A stretch of 64,000 bases of DNA from Marinimicrococcus sp033875255 (lineage in GTDB: Bacteria; Pseudomonadota; Alphaproteobacteria; Geminicoccales; Geminicoccaceae), in the NCBI GenBank assembly GCA_033875255.1, contig JAWZSN010000003.1:1-64000 (forward strand), in the 5' to 3' direction. The translations under genes were made by a program, and so were the position numbers. The notes under the pieces are model-generated. The model saw only the letters and a list, made by a program, of their open reading frames with translations. It was not told the DNA's origin and did not search any database. Below, piece after piece: positions 50,626 to 58,499 of the stretch. Numbering within the stretch: the first letter of the stretch is position 1; each line of letters begins with the position of its first letter.

Positions 50626-51900
50626 TTATCCGGAGCGCGAGGTGATGAAGTCGACGAGCGTCTGGGTGGCGGCGTGGAAATCCTCCATCTCCATCGCCTC
50701 GTCCGGGTTGTGACTGCCATTCTCATTGCGAATGAAGAGCATGGCGGTCGGTATCCCTTTCTCGATGAACGCGCCGGCGTCGTGCCCCGCCCCGCTCGGC
50801 ATCGACTTGAGCGGGATGCCGCGATCGGCGGCGGCCTGCGCGAATGCCTCCTGGATGCCGCGATCCATCGGCAGAATGCGCGGGCCCGAATCGGCGCCGA
50901 AGATGATCTCGACGTTATGCTCCCGCTCTATTTTGCGCGCGATCGCAGCCAGGGTGTCACGAACCTCTGTCTTCACTCGTTCCTCGGCCACCCGCACGTC
51001 GAGGCAGAAGCGCGCCTCTCCGGGCACACGACTGAAGCTGTGCAGGACGGGATCCGTGGAGATCATGCCGAAGGTGACCACGGCGTCGGTTCCGTTGTCG
51101 TCGAGGCCGCGCCAATACTCGTCCAGCCCGGCGATGAGCTGCCCCAGCGCAACGACGCTATCGCGTCGATAGGCCCGCGGCGTGCCGCCCGCATGGGCGT
51201 AGGCGCCGGTTATGCGACCATTCCTGTAGCGGGGTCCGCCCATGATGGCCGTCACGATCCCCAAAGGGAGCCCTTCGGCTGCCAGCACGGGCCCCTGCTC
51301 GATATGGACTTCCAGGAAACACGCGATCTCTTCCGGCACGAGAAAACGGCGCCCCTCGCGCACGAGATCCGGGCGGAAGCCGCATTCCGTCATATGCTCG
51401 GCGAGACTGCGGCCCGTGTCGACGTGAAGCAATGTGTCGAGCATCTCGACCGGCAGACTGCCGAGGGCCATCCGGCTGCCGAGCCATGTCTCGGGAAACC
51501 AGCAGCCCTCCTCGGCGCGCACCGCCATCACGCTGACATCTTGGGAGGGAGTGAAGCCGGCTCGCTTCATTCCCGACAGAGCCGAAAGCCCGGAGATCAC
51601 GCCCGCGGCACCGTCGAAGTTCCCGCCCTGGCGGACCGAGTCGAGATGCGAGCCGGTCAGGATCTTCGGCGCCGACCGGCTCTTTCCCGGAAGTGTCACA
51701 TAGGTATTGCCGACGGGATCGACATCGACCTCCAGCTGCAGGTCCCGGCCTGCCTCCTGGATGAGTGAATGTGCCGACTGCTCACCCTGACCATAGCTTT
51801 CCCGGGTAATGCCGGGCCCGTCTGCGGTGAGGTCGGCCAGTTGACGAAAGAGCTGCCCCGCAAGGATCATGTCTGGTTCGACACGAGGCGATCTGGTCAC
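50626..51900 (-). CDS. M20-family Zn-dependent amidase (N-carbamoyl-amino-acid hydrolase / allantoate amidohydrolase type)
   Basis: A 424-residue metallohydrolase. Metal-binding motifs are TGSHLDSVRQGGNFDGAAGV (His, Asp), VRAEEGCWFPETWLGSR (Glu-Glu), CFLEVHIEQGPVLA (His) and the late GSHNPDEAMEM (His). The MPSGAGHDAGAFIEKG segment is also conserved in N-carbamoylases. They cleave N-carbamoyl or ureido groups from amino acids. It faces opposite to its neighbours, and its stop is 112 bp from the oxidoreductase stop. GTG at 51900, with AGGAG seven bases upstream, is preferred to the ATG at 51870. Confidence 0.86.
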   Translation of the reverse strand: MTRSPRVEPDMILAGQLFRQLADLTADGPGITRESYGQGEQSAHSLIQEAGRDLQLEVDVDPVGNTYVTLPGKSRSAPKILTGSHLDSVRQGGNFDGAAGVISGLSALSGMKRAGFTPSQDVSVMAVRAEEGCWFPETWLGSRMALGSLPVEMLDTLLHVDTGRSLAEHMTECGFRPDLVREGRRFLVPEEIACFLEVHIEQGPVLAAEGLPLGIVTAIMGGPRYRNGRITGAYAHAGGTPRAYRRDSVVALGQLIAGLDEYWRGLDDNGTDAVVTFGMISTDPVLHSFSRVPGEARFCLDVRVAEERVKTEVRDTLAAIARKIEREHNVEIIFGADSGPRILPMDRGIQEAFAQAAADRGIPLKSMPSGAGHDAGAFIEKGIPTAMLFIRNENGSHNPDEAMEMEDFHAATQTLVDFITSRSG

Positions 51901-52307
51901 TGTTCGGCTCCTGTACGGCTTGGCGCGCGTTCTTCGTGCGTTCGGTGCCCGGCCGCTGGAAGACAGACATCGAGATGATCGCCTTCCCGATGAGCCGGAA
52001 CACTGGGCCACCCTACCGGCGAAGTCCTTGCGTTCCCAATGTCGATGTCGTCGGATAACATGCACGATCCGCATCAAGCGGGTCGGCGGAGCCGCAGCGA
52101 TAAGAGGCATGGCCGCGATTGCGAGGTCTTGTCACCGGGAGGCGTCCCGGGCTGAAGCGGCGCAGCCGGCGCATGTGGCCTCAGGCGAGCCCTATCACTC
52201 CAGCGCACCGAGCGTCAGGAGACCGGGTGATCGGGATCGCGGCGCGAACGCGTTCAGGCGAGAAGCCTCCTGGATCCGGCGCCGTTCCTTGCGGCTGTCG
52301 AGCGGAG
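51901..52307. other. 407-bp gap upstream of the M20 amidase gene
   Basis: No gene supported. The gap holds one ATGC-N7-GCAT dyad at 52060-52074 and no clear sigma70 boxes by eye. It separates the amidase start from the lysR stop; both genes are on the minus strand, so it must contain the amidase promoter unless lysR read-through is used. Confidence 0.6.
52060..52074. promoter_or_regulatory. ATGC-N7-GCAT dyad, likely LysR box upstream of amidase gene
   Basis: ATGC-ACGATCC-GCAT fits the T-N11-A palindrome of LysR-family sites and lies 160 bp upstream of the amidase start. The same arm sequence and spacing occur next to lysR itself at 53255. Confidence 0.45.
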
Positions 52308-53240
52308 TTACCGTCCGGCGACAGTTTCAGCACATGGCGGAGAGAATGCCGCATCCGCTCCATCCTGGGCAGTAGCGGCTCGCCAGACCTTTTCTTCCGC
52401 TTCGGATCGTGAATCCTTGCGACGGAGGACGACGAGAGACATGACGCAGGGTGTGAACTCGCCGGGAAGGACGGTCAGCCGGCCGTCCGCCAGATCCTGG
52501 CGGACGAGTGACTCGGGAAGCCAGGCGACGCCCAGGCCGGTGCGCGCGATCTCCCGCCCTGCCAGTGTCAGCGCCGTCTCGACCACGCGCCTGAGACGCA
52601 CCTGTGCGACAACCGACGGCAGGACGGTGCGCGACATCACCATGCCGAGGAACACATCGTCCGGGTAGAACACGATGGGCAGCTCGCCGTGAGGGTCATC
52701 CCGCCACCGGACGATGGGGCTGCCGGGCGCAATGACGGGGATCAGGGCCTCGCGCGACAGCTCGTGCTTCTCGATGAAGTGGTCACCCGACACGATCGGC
52801 AGATCGTCGGTCTCGAAGGCGACCATCATATGGGCCTGCTGGGTCATCAACAGGGCCAGGCATTCGTCGCGATTGCCGGAGCGCAGACGCACGATCGTGT
52901 CGGGCTGGCGCTGCAGCACCCGCCGCACCAGCTCGGGCGCGATCGAGACCGACAGCGTGTGCTGGCAAGCGATCACGACGCGGGCCGAGCCGGTGAGGTG
53001 GCCCGGTAGCTGGCGGAGCCTGCTCGCGATCTCGTGGAAGGCTGCTGCCGCGTCGACCACGGCTCTCGTCGGCCGTGCCGGTCGCCGTGTGCGGTCGACC
53101 ACGGCCATGCCGAGATGTTCCTCGATCGCGAGGATCCGTCGTGAGAATGCCGGCTGCGTGACGTGGCGACGGGCGGCTGCTTCGGTGATCGAGCGCGCCT
53201 CCGCGATGGCGATCAGATCCTCGATCCACTGAAGCTTCAA
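52308..53240 (-). CDS. LysR-family transcriptional regulator
   Basis: A 310-residue LTTR. The N-terminal helix-turn-helix (about 1-60) has QWIEDLIAIAEARSITEAAARRHVTQPAFSRRILAIEEHLG. The periplasmic-binding-protein-like effector domain starts near residue 90 (ARVVIACQHTLSVSIAPELV) and ends with LGVAWLPESLVRQDLADGRL. I prefer TTG at 53240 (LKLQWIEDL), where family homology begins, over ATG codons at 53270 or 53297. With the TTG start, the ATGC-N7-GCAT dyad lies 15 bp upstream rather than inside the gene. It is divergent from the lyase-aminotransferase-racemase-dehydrogenase operon, the usual LTTR arrangement. Confidence 0.86.
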   Translation of the reverse strand: MKLQWIEDLIAIAEARSITEAAARRHVTQPAFSRRILAIEEHLGMAVVDRTRRPARPTRAVVDAAAAFHEIASRLRQLPGHLTGSARVVIACQHTLSVSIAPELVRRVLQRQPDTIVRLRSGNRDECLALLMTQQAHMMVAFETDDLPIVSGDHFIEKHELSREALIPVIAPGSPIVRWRDDPHGELPIVFYPDDVFLGMVMSRTVLPSVVAQVRLRRVVETALTLAGREIARTGLGVAWLPESLVRQDLADGRLTVLPGEFTPCVMSLVVLRRKDSRSEAEEKVWRAATAQDGADAAFSPPCAETVAGR

Positions 53241-53254
53241 CGCAGCACCCCTAT

Positions 53255-53271
53255 CATGCCTGATCTGCATG
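53255..53271. promoter_or_regulatory. CATGC-N7-GCATG dyad, likely LysR box between lysR and lyase operon
   Basis: CATGC-CTGATCT-GCATG is a 5-bp perfect dyad with the T-N11-A core. It lies in the divergent intergenic region between lysR and the plus-strand operon starting at 53356. A looser TGCC-N6-GGCA dyad sits just beside it (53277-53290), followed by TTGGCA (53291-53296), a possible -35. This is the expected layout of an LTTR-activated promoter. Confidence 0.55.
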
Positions 53272-53355
53272 TTAGGTGCCGGGATCGGCATTGGCAATGT
53301 GCGGTCGTGGCGGCTAGGTCATTATGCCGTCAGGAAAAGCGCAGGATAGAATGTC

Positions 53356-54375
53356 ATGCACCTCGCCAGGTTTCCGCGCCTCAGCCTTGCTCATCTGCCG
53401 ACGCCGCTCGAGCCCATGGAGAATTTGAGCCGCGAGCTCGGTGGGCCCGAGATCTGGATCAAGCGCGATGACTGCACCGGCCTCGCCAGCGGCGGCAACA
53501 AGACCCGCAAGCTCGAGTTCCTGATGGCCGAGGCGAAGGCGGAAGGCGCCGACATCGTGCTCACGCAGGGTGCCACGCAGTCGAACCATGCGCGCCAGAC
53601 GGCGGCAGCCGCGGCGAAGCTCGGCATGGATTGCCACCTGCTGCTCGAGGACCGGACCGGCTCGAACGATCCCAACTACAACAAGAACGGCAACGTGCTG
53701 CTCGACCATCTGCACGGTGCGACGATGGAAAAGCGCCCCGGCGGTCTCGACATGAACGCCGAGATGCTGACGGTGGCCGAGCGGATGCGGAGCGAGGGGC
53801 GGCGCCCCTATGCCATTCCCGGGGGCGGCTCGAACCCGACCGGCGCGCTGGGCTATGTCAACTGCGCGCTCGAGCTGGTGAACCAGGCCAATGTCATGGG
53901 GCTCCGGATCGACCACCTGGTGCATGCGACCGGCAGCTCGGGAACGCAGGCGGGGCTGGTCGTCGGCCTCCAGGCGATGAACAGCGGCATTCCGCTGCTC
54001 GGCATCGGCGTGCGTGCGCCCAGGCCCAAGCAGGAGCAGATGGTCTTCGACCTTGCTACCCGCACGGCGGAGAAGCTCGGCTGCCCCGGCGTGGTCGAGC
54101 GCGAGGACGTCGTGGCGAACACCGACTATGTCGGCGAGGGCTACGGCATTCCGCGGGCCGACACGATCGACGCGATCCGCATGTTCGCCCGGCTCGAGGG
54201 AATCCTGCTCGACCCGGTCTATTCGGCGAAGGGTGCGGCGGGCCTGATCGATCTCTGCCGCAAGGGATACTTCAAGAAGGGCGAGCGCGTCGTCTTCCTG
54301 CACACCGGGGGCTCCGTGGCGCTGTTCGGCTATCTCTCGGCGTTCGACAGCGACACTTCCAGCGTTACGGCCTGA
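53356..54375 (+). CDS. D-cysteine desulfhydrase / L-cysteate sulfo-lyase (CuyA) family
   Basis: A 339-residue PLP enzyme of the fold-II ACC-deaminase branch. The PLP lysine lies in LASGGNKTRKLEFLMAEA near residue 51. QGATQSNHARQTAAAAAKLGM, LEDRTGSNDPNYNKNGNVLLD, YAIPGGGSNPTGALGYVNC and HATGSSGTQAGLVVGL follow. The sequence reads close to sulfo-lyase CuyA (L-cysteate to pyruvate, sulfite and ammonia) and to DcyD (D-cysteine to pyruvate, sulfide and ammonia); I cannot separate them by eye. The HpsN-like dehydrogenase three genes on tilts the inference towards sulfonate degradation. It is first in a four-gene operon. Confidence 0.8.
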   Translation: MHLARFPRLSLAHLPTPLEPMENLSRELGGPEIWIKRDDCTGLASGGNKTRKLEFLMAEAKAEGADIVLTQGATQSNHARQTAAAAAKLGMDCHLLLEDRTGSNDPNYNKNGNVLLDHLHGATMEKRPGGLDMNAEMLTVAERMRSEGRRPYAIPGGGSNPTGALGYVNCALELVNQANVMGLRIDHLVHATGSSGTQAGLVVGLQAMNSGIPLLGIGVRAPRPKQEQMVFDLATRTAEKLGCPGVVEREDVVANTDYVGEGYGIPRADTIDAIRMFARLEGILLDPVYSAKGAAGLIDLCRKGYFKKGERVVFLHTGGSVALFGYLSAFDSDTSSVTA

Positions 54376-54379
54376 CCCG

Positions 54380-55594
54380 ATGACCGGCACCGTCTTCAAG
54401 GGCTCCTTCACCCAGCAGGAGCCGATCGGCGAGGAGGCGATCGAGGCCGCCGTCCGCGTCCTGCGCTCCGGCCGGCTGCACCGCTACAACGTCGCTCCGG
54501 GGGAGCTCGCCGAGACCGCGCTGCTCGAGCAGGAGTTCGCCGCCTGGCAGGGGGCGCGCTACTGCCTCGCCTCCGCTTCGGGCGGCTACGCGATGCAGGT
54601 GGCGCTGCGCGCCTGGGGGGTGGAGCCCGGGGAGCCGGTGCTGACCAACGCCTTCACCCTCTCGCCGGTGCCGGGATCCATCGCGGCTGTCGGCGGGCGG
54701 CCGGTGCTGGTCGAGACCACCGAGCAGCTGACGCTCGATCTCGACGACCTTGCGGCCAAGATCGACACGAGCGGCGCCCGGCTGCTGCTGATCTCGCACA
54801 TGCGGGGGCATCTGGTCGACATGGACGCGCTGATGGCCGTGCTCGAGCGCCGCAACGTGGCCCTGATCGAGGATTGCGCGCATACCATGGGCGCAAGCTG
54901 GGGGGGACGGCGGAGCGGCAGCTTCGGGGTGGCCGCCTGCTTCAGCACCCAGACCTACAAGCACCTGAACTCCGGCGAGGGCGGGCTGATGACCACCGAC
55001 GACGCCGAGCTGATGGCGCGCGCGGTGATCCTCTCGGGCTCCTACATGCTCTACGAGCGGCACCTCGCCGGACCGCCGCCGGAGACCTACGCCGACATCA
55101 GGCTCGACACGCCGAACTGCTCGGGCCGCATGGACAATCTGCGCGCGGCCATCCTGCGGCCCCAGCTCGCGGGTCTCGAGACCAATGTCGAGCGGTGGAA
55201 CGAGCGCTACCGCGCCGTCGAGGCGGAGCTGCAGCGCTCCAACGGGCTGCAGACGCCGTGTCGTCCGGAGCAGGAGCGCTATGTCGGCAGCTCGATCCAG
55301 TTCCTGACGGGCGAAGCGGACCCCGCGGCCGCGCGGGCGTTCATCGAGTGCTGCCGCGCCAGGGGCGTGGAGCTCAAGTGGTTCGGCGCGGAGGAGCCGC
55401 AGGGCTACACGAGCCGCCACGACAGCTGGCGCTACGTGGCGCACCAGGAGTTGCCGAAGACCGACGCGCTGCTGTCCCGCCTGTTCGACATGCGCCTGCC
55501 GCTGACGTTCAGTGTCGAGGACTGCCGCCTGATCGGACGGATCATCGTCGAATGCCATGCCGAGACCATGGCGGCCAGCGGGGCGACGTCATGA
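54380..55594 (+). CDS. DegT/DnrJ/EryC1/StrS-family PLP aminotransferase
   Basis: A 404-residue fold-I PLP enzyme. Cofactor motifs are SASGGYAMQVALRAWGVEPGE, DCAHTMGASW (Asp stacking the pyridine) and the Schiff-base lysine in FSTQTYKHLNSGEGGLM near residue 197. It keeps the SGRLHRYN lead-in seen in the family. Members usually aminate sugar ketones, but here the catabolic neighbours suggest a keto-acid such as sulfopyruvate or an amino-acid partner (inference). It begins 4 bp after the lyase gene and overlaps the next start (ATGA). Confidence 0.82.
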   Translation: MTGTVFKGSFTQQEPIGEEAIEAAVRVLRSGRLHRYNVAPGELAETALLEQEFAAWQGARYCLASASGGYAMQVALRAWGVEPGEPVLTNAFTLSPVPGSIAAVGGRPVLVETTEQLTLDLDDLAAKIDTSGARLLLISHMRGHLVDMDALMAVLERRNVALIEDCAHTMGASWGGRRSGSFGVAACFSTQTYKHLNSGEGGLMTTDDAELMARAVILSGSYMLYERHLAGPPPETYADIRLDTPNCSGRMDNLRAAILRPQLAGLETNVERWNERYRAVEAELQRSNGLQTPCRPEQERYVGSSIQFLTGEADPAAARAFIECCRARGVELKWFGAEEPQGYTSRHDSWRYVAHQELPKTDALLSRLFDMRLPLTFSVEDCRLIGRIIVECHAETMAASGATS

Positions 55595-56334
55595 GCAAAG
55601 CCATGGACAGCAGGACGGGGCGGCCGGTGGTGGGGGTGCTCGGCGGCATGGGGCCGGAGGCCACCGTGCTGCTGATGTCCCGCGTCATCGCCCTGACGCC
55701 GGGCGAGGACGACGTCGATCACGTGCCGCTTCTCGTCGACCACAACCCGCAGGTCCCCTCGCGGATCAAGGCGCTGATCGAGGGTACGGGCGAGGACCCC
55801 GGCCCGGTCCTGGCGGCGATGGCGCGGCGGCTGGCGGGCATGGGTGCCGCCGCCCTGGCGATGCCGTGCAACACCGCGCACGCCTATGCGGACGCCATCC
55901 GGGCGGCGAGCGACCGGCCGTTCCTCGACATGGTGGCGCTGACCGCGAAGCGGCTGGCGGCAATGGACCCGCCGGTGCGAAGGGTGGGCCTCCTGGCGTC
56001 GCCCGCGGTGCGGATCGTCGGGCTCTACGACCGGGCACTCGCCGCCCATGGGCTGGAGGCGGTCCATACGGAGGCAGAAGACGATCTCCTGGCCGCCATC
56101 CGCCGGCTGAAGCGCGACGCCCGCGACGAGGAAGCACGGGTGATCCACCGGCGGGTCGCCGAGGAACTGCAGCATCGGGGCGCCGACGCGCTGCTCGTCG
56201 CATGCACCGAGTTCTCGCTGATCGCGGATGCCGTGCCCGAGGGCGCGCGCGTGGTCGACGCGCTCGACGTGCTGGCCGAGGCGATCGTGGCCTTCGCACA
56301 ACCTCGCGACGCAGCGAGCCCGATGCCGATCTGA
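55591..56334 (+). CDS. Aspartate/glutamate racemase family protein
   Basis: A 247-residue PLP-independent racemase-type protein. It begins VVGVLGGMGPEATVLLM and has the first catalytic Cys in LAMPCNTAHAYADAI near residue 93. The second Cys is in LLVACTEFSLIADA near 205. Both active-site cysteines are therefore present. Family members interconvert D/L-Asp, Glu or hydantoins. In this operon it could supply the enantiomer needed by the lyase or aminotransferase. The ATG at 55591 overlaps the upstream stop. Confidence 0.87.
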   Translation: MSKAMDSRTGRPVVGVLGGMGPEATVLLMSRVIALTPGEDDVDHVPLLVDHNPQVPSRIKALIEGTGEDPGPVLAAMARRLAGMGAAALAMPCNTAHAYADAIRAASDRPFLDMVALTAKRLAAMDPPVRRVGLLASPAVRIVGLYDRALAAHGLEAVHTEAEDDLLAAIRRLKRDARDEEARVIHRRVAEELQHRGADALLVACTEFSLIADAVPEGARVVDALDVLAEAIVAFAQPRDAASPMPI

Positions 56335-56347
56335 CGGAGACGCCCTG

Positions 56348-57667
56348 ATGGAACGGACCTATCTGAAGAAGGCGACCCGCAGCGCCGAGACCGGCCAGGA
56401 GGACGTGCGCCAGAAGGTGCAGGCGATCCTGGCCGAGATCGAGACGGGCGGGGATGATGCGGCGCGGCGCTACGCAGCCGAGTTCGACAAGTGGGACGGC
56501 GAGATCCTCGTCCCGCGCGAGAAGATCGCCGCTGCGGCGGACGCGCTGCCGGCACGGCTGCGCGACGACATCCGCTTCGCCCACGACAATATCCGCCGCT
56601 TCGCCGAGGCCCAGAAGGCCACGATCGGCGAGTGCGAGATCGAGATCGTCCCGGGCCTGGTCGCCGGACAGAGACAGATCCCGGTGGACACGGCCGGCTG
56701 CTACGTGCCCGGCGGACGCTACAGCCACATCGCCTCGGCGCTGATGACGGCGACCACCGCCAAGGTCGCGGGCGTGCAGAACATCATCGCCTGCTCGCCG
56801 CCGCGGCCGGGCATCGGCATCAATCCCGCCATTCTCTACACGCTCGATGTCTGCGGCGTCGACACGGTGCTCAACCTGGGCGGCGTGCAGGGCATCGCGG
56901 CGATGGCCTTCGGCCTGTTCGGCCTGCCCGGCGCCGACATCCTGGTGGGCCCCGGCAACCAGTTTGTGGCCGAGGCCAAGCGCATCCTCTTCGGCCGTGT
57001 CGGCATCGACATGGTGGCCGGGCCCACCGATTCCATGGTCCTGGCCGACGCCAGCGCCGATCCCCGCATCGTCGCCTGGGACCTGGTGGGCCAGGCCGAG
57101 CACGGCTACAACTCGCCGGTCTGGCTGGTCACCACCGAGCGGGCGCTGGCGGAGAAGGTGCTGGAGCTGGCGCCCTCGCTGATCGCCCAGCTGCCGGAGA
57201 CCAACGCGCGGAATGCCGAGGCCGCCTGGCGCGACTATGCCGAGGTGATCCTCTGCCCCGACCGCGAGGCGATGGCCCGCGTGGCCGACGAGTATGCACC
57301 GGAGCATCTGCACGTGCAGGCGGCCGACCTCGACTGGTGGCTGGGCCGGCTGCGCGCCTACGGCTCGCTCTTCCTCGGCGAGGAGACGACGGTGGCCTTC
57401 GGCGACAAATGCTCCGGCCCCAACCACGTGCTGCCCACCAGCGGTGCCGCGCGCTACACTGGCGGGCTCTCGGTCCAAAAATACATGAAGACCGTCACCT
57501 GGCAGCGCGCCACCCGCGAGGGCGTGCGCCCCATTGCCCAGGCCACGGCCCGCATCTCGCGGCTCGAGGGTATGGAGGGCCACGCCCGCACCGCCGACAT
57601 CCGCCTCGAGAAGTATTTTCCCGACGAGCGGTTCGAGCTGGCCGGCGCGGAAGAGCCGGCGGGGTAG
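56348..57667 (+). CDS. Histidinol dehydrogenase homologue, HpsN-like (sulfopropanediol 3-dehydrogenase type)
   Basis: A 439-residue member of the HisD superfamily. Family residues include the GPGNQFVAEAKR NAD loop, the catalytic Glu-His in DLVGQAEHGYNSPVWLVT near residue 257 and the metal/substrate YAPEHL near 318. The sequence (RFAHDNIRRFAEAQKATIGECE, AGCYVPGGRYSHIASALMTATTAKVAGV, VGPTDS-like regions) recalls HpsN, which oxidises (R)-2,3-dihydroxypropane-1-sulfonate to sulfolactate, rather than biosynthetic HisD. It is not in a his operon. It starts 13 bp after the racemase. The HpsN label is inference from remembered similarity and context. Confidence 0.8.
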   Translation: MERTYLKKATRSAETGQEDVRQKVQAILAEIETGGDDAARRYAAEFDKWDGEILVPREKIAAAADALPARLRDDIRFAHDNIRRFAEAQKATIGECEIEIVPGLVAGQRQIPVDTAGCYVPGGRYSHIASALMTATTAKVAGVQNIIACSPPRPGIGINPAILYTLDVCGVDTVLNLGGVQGIAAMAFGLFGLPGADILVGPGNQFVAEAKRILFGRVGIDMVAGPTDSMVLADASADPRIVAWDLVGQAEHGYNSPVWLVTTERALAEKVLELAPSLIAQLPETNARNAEAAWRDYAEVILCPDREAMARVADEYAPEHLHVQAADLDWWLGRLRAYGSLFLGEETTVAFGDKCSGPNHVLPTSGAARYTGGLSVQKYMKTVTWQRATREGVRPIAQATARISRLEGMEGHARTADIRLEKYFPDERFELAGAEEPAG

Positions 57668-57883
57668 GGGCCGGCCCGGATCAGGACCGGAAGGCCGCGC
57701 GCGACGGCGGATCGACCGCGAGCTTGTCGCAGTGGGTGGCGATGCGGTGGAAGTGCGCGAGGCACCTGACCGCTGCCCCGCCCCGCCGGTCCTCGCGCCG
57801 GACGTGGGGCTTCTAGCGCGTGGGGTGTTCAGCAAGTGCGGCAGCCGGGAATCACCCGCTCAGGGCGGGCTCACCACGTCGCC

Positions 57884-58321
57884 CTACGCCAGCAGCGCCG
57901 ACCGGTCGAGCGTGCCGGTGCCGATCTGCGCGGCCACCCGGGCCACCACGTCGCCGCGGCAGCTGCCGATCTTCATGCGGTCGGGAGCGCAATGATAGGC
58001 ATAGACGAACTCCTCGCCCTGCCCGGTCTCCACCAGATCGGAGAGATCGACCGCCGTCGCCGGCTCCTGCACCAGCTCCTCGGGGCGCTCCTCCTCATGC
58101 GCCGGGGCCGCCAGAACCGAGCTGGCGAGACTACGCGCCTCGCCCGGCACCTCCTCGTCCTGCGTCACTTCTGTCTTGTTGAGCCCGTTGGCGGGCGCCT
58201 CCGCGACGACCTCCGCCATGAGCCGCGCCGCCCGGCGCCGCTGCTCCTCGTCCCCCGCGGTGTGGTAGATCGCCTTCGCCCGACTGAACTTCGCCCTCTG
58301 CCCCGCCAGCTTGTTGGCCAT
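57884..58321 (-). CDS. Hypothetical protein with truncated GIY-YIG/T5orf172-like C-terminus
   Basis: A 145-residue protein starting MANKLAGQRAKFSRAKAIYHTAGDEEQRRRAARLM, followed by an acidic linker. It ends FVYAYHCAPDRMKIGSCRGDVVARVAAQIGTGT. The last part resembles the beginning of the GIY-YIG domain of T5orf172/MUG113 proteins (VY...KIG...R), but the frame stops right there, so the nuclease domain is cut short and the catalytic Glu helix is missing. It may be a decaying mobile-element gene. GC content is falling towards the low-GC gene next to it. Confidence 0.5.
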   Translation of the reverse strand: MANKLAGQRAKFSRAKAIYHTAGDEEQRRRAARLMAEVVAEAPANGLNKTEVTQDEEVPGEARSLASSVLAAPAHEEERPEELVQEPATAVDLSDLVETGQGEEFVYAYHCAPDRMKIGSCRGDVVARVAAQIGTGTLDRSALLA

Positions 58322-58499
58322 GGAATGACCCTCGCTTGCCGGTTCTGGGGGAGCGAGCCGCCCGCTTTCGCTGAACGGTCTTGTCGCTGTTGCTAAACGG
58401 CTGTGGGCGGAGCAGATGGCTGTGGTGCTCGAGGGATGCCCGTTATGATAGAAGGGTCCGACTGGTTGCGTCCTCCGCGCCAGTCGACGTACAGGAACT

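Noticed and set aside
53356..54375. Calling the lyase cuyA outright
   Set aside because: CuyA, DcyD and ACC deaminase cannot be separated by eye, so only the family is named.
56348..57667. Biosynthetic histidinol dehydrogenase hisD
   Set aside because: No other his genes nearby, and the sequence reads closer to remembered HpsN; kept as a homologue.
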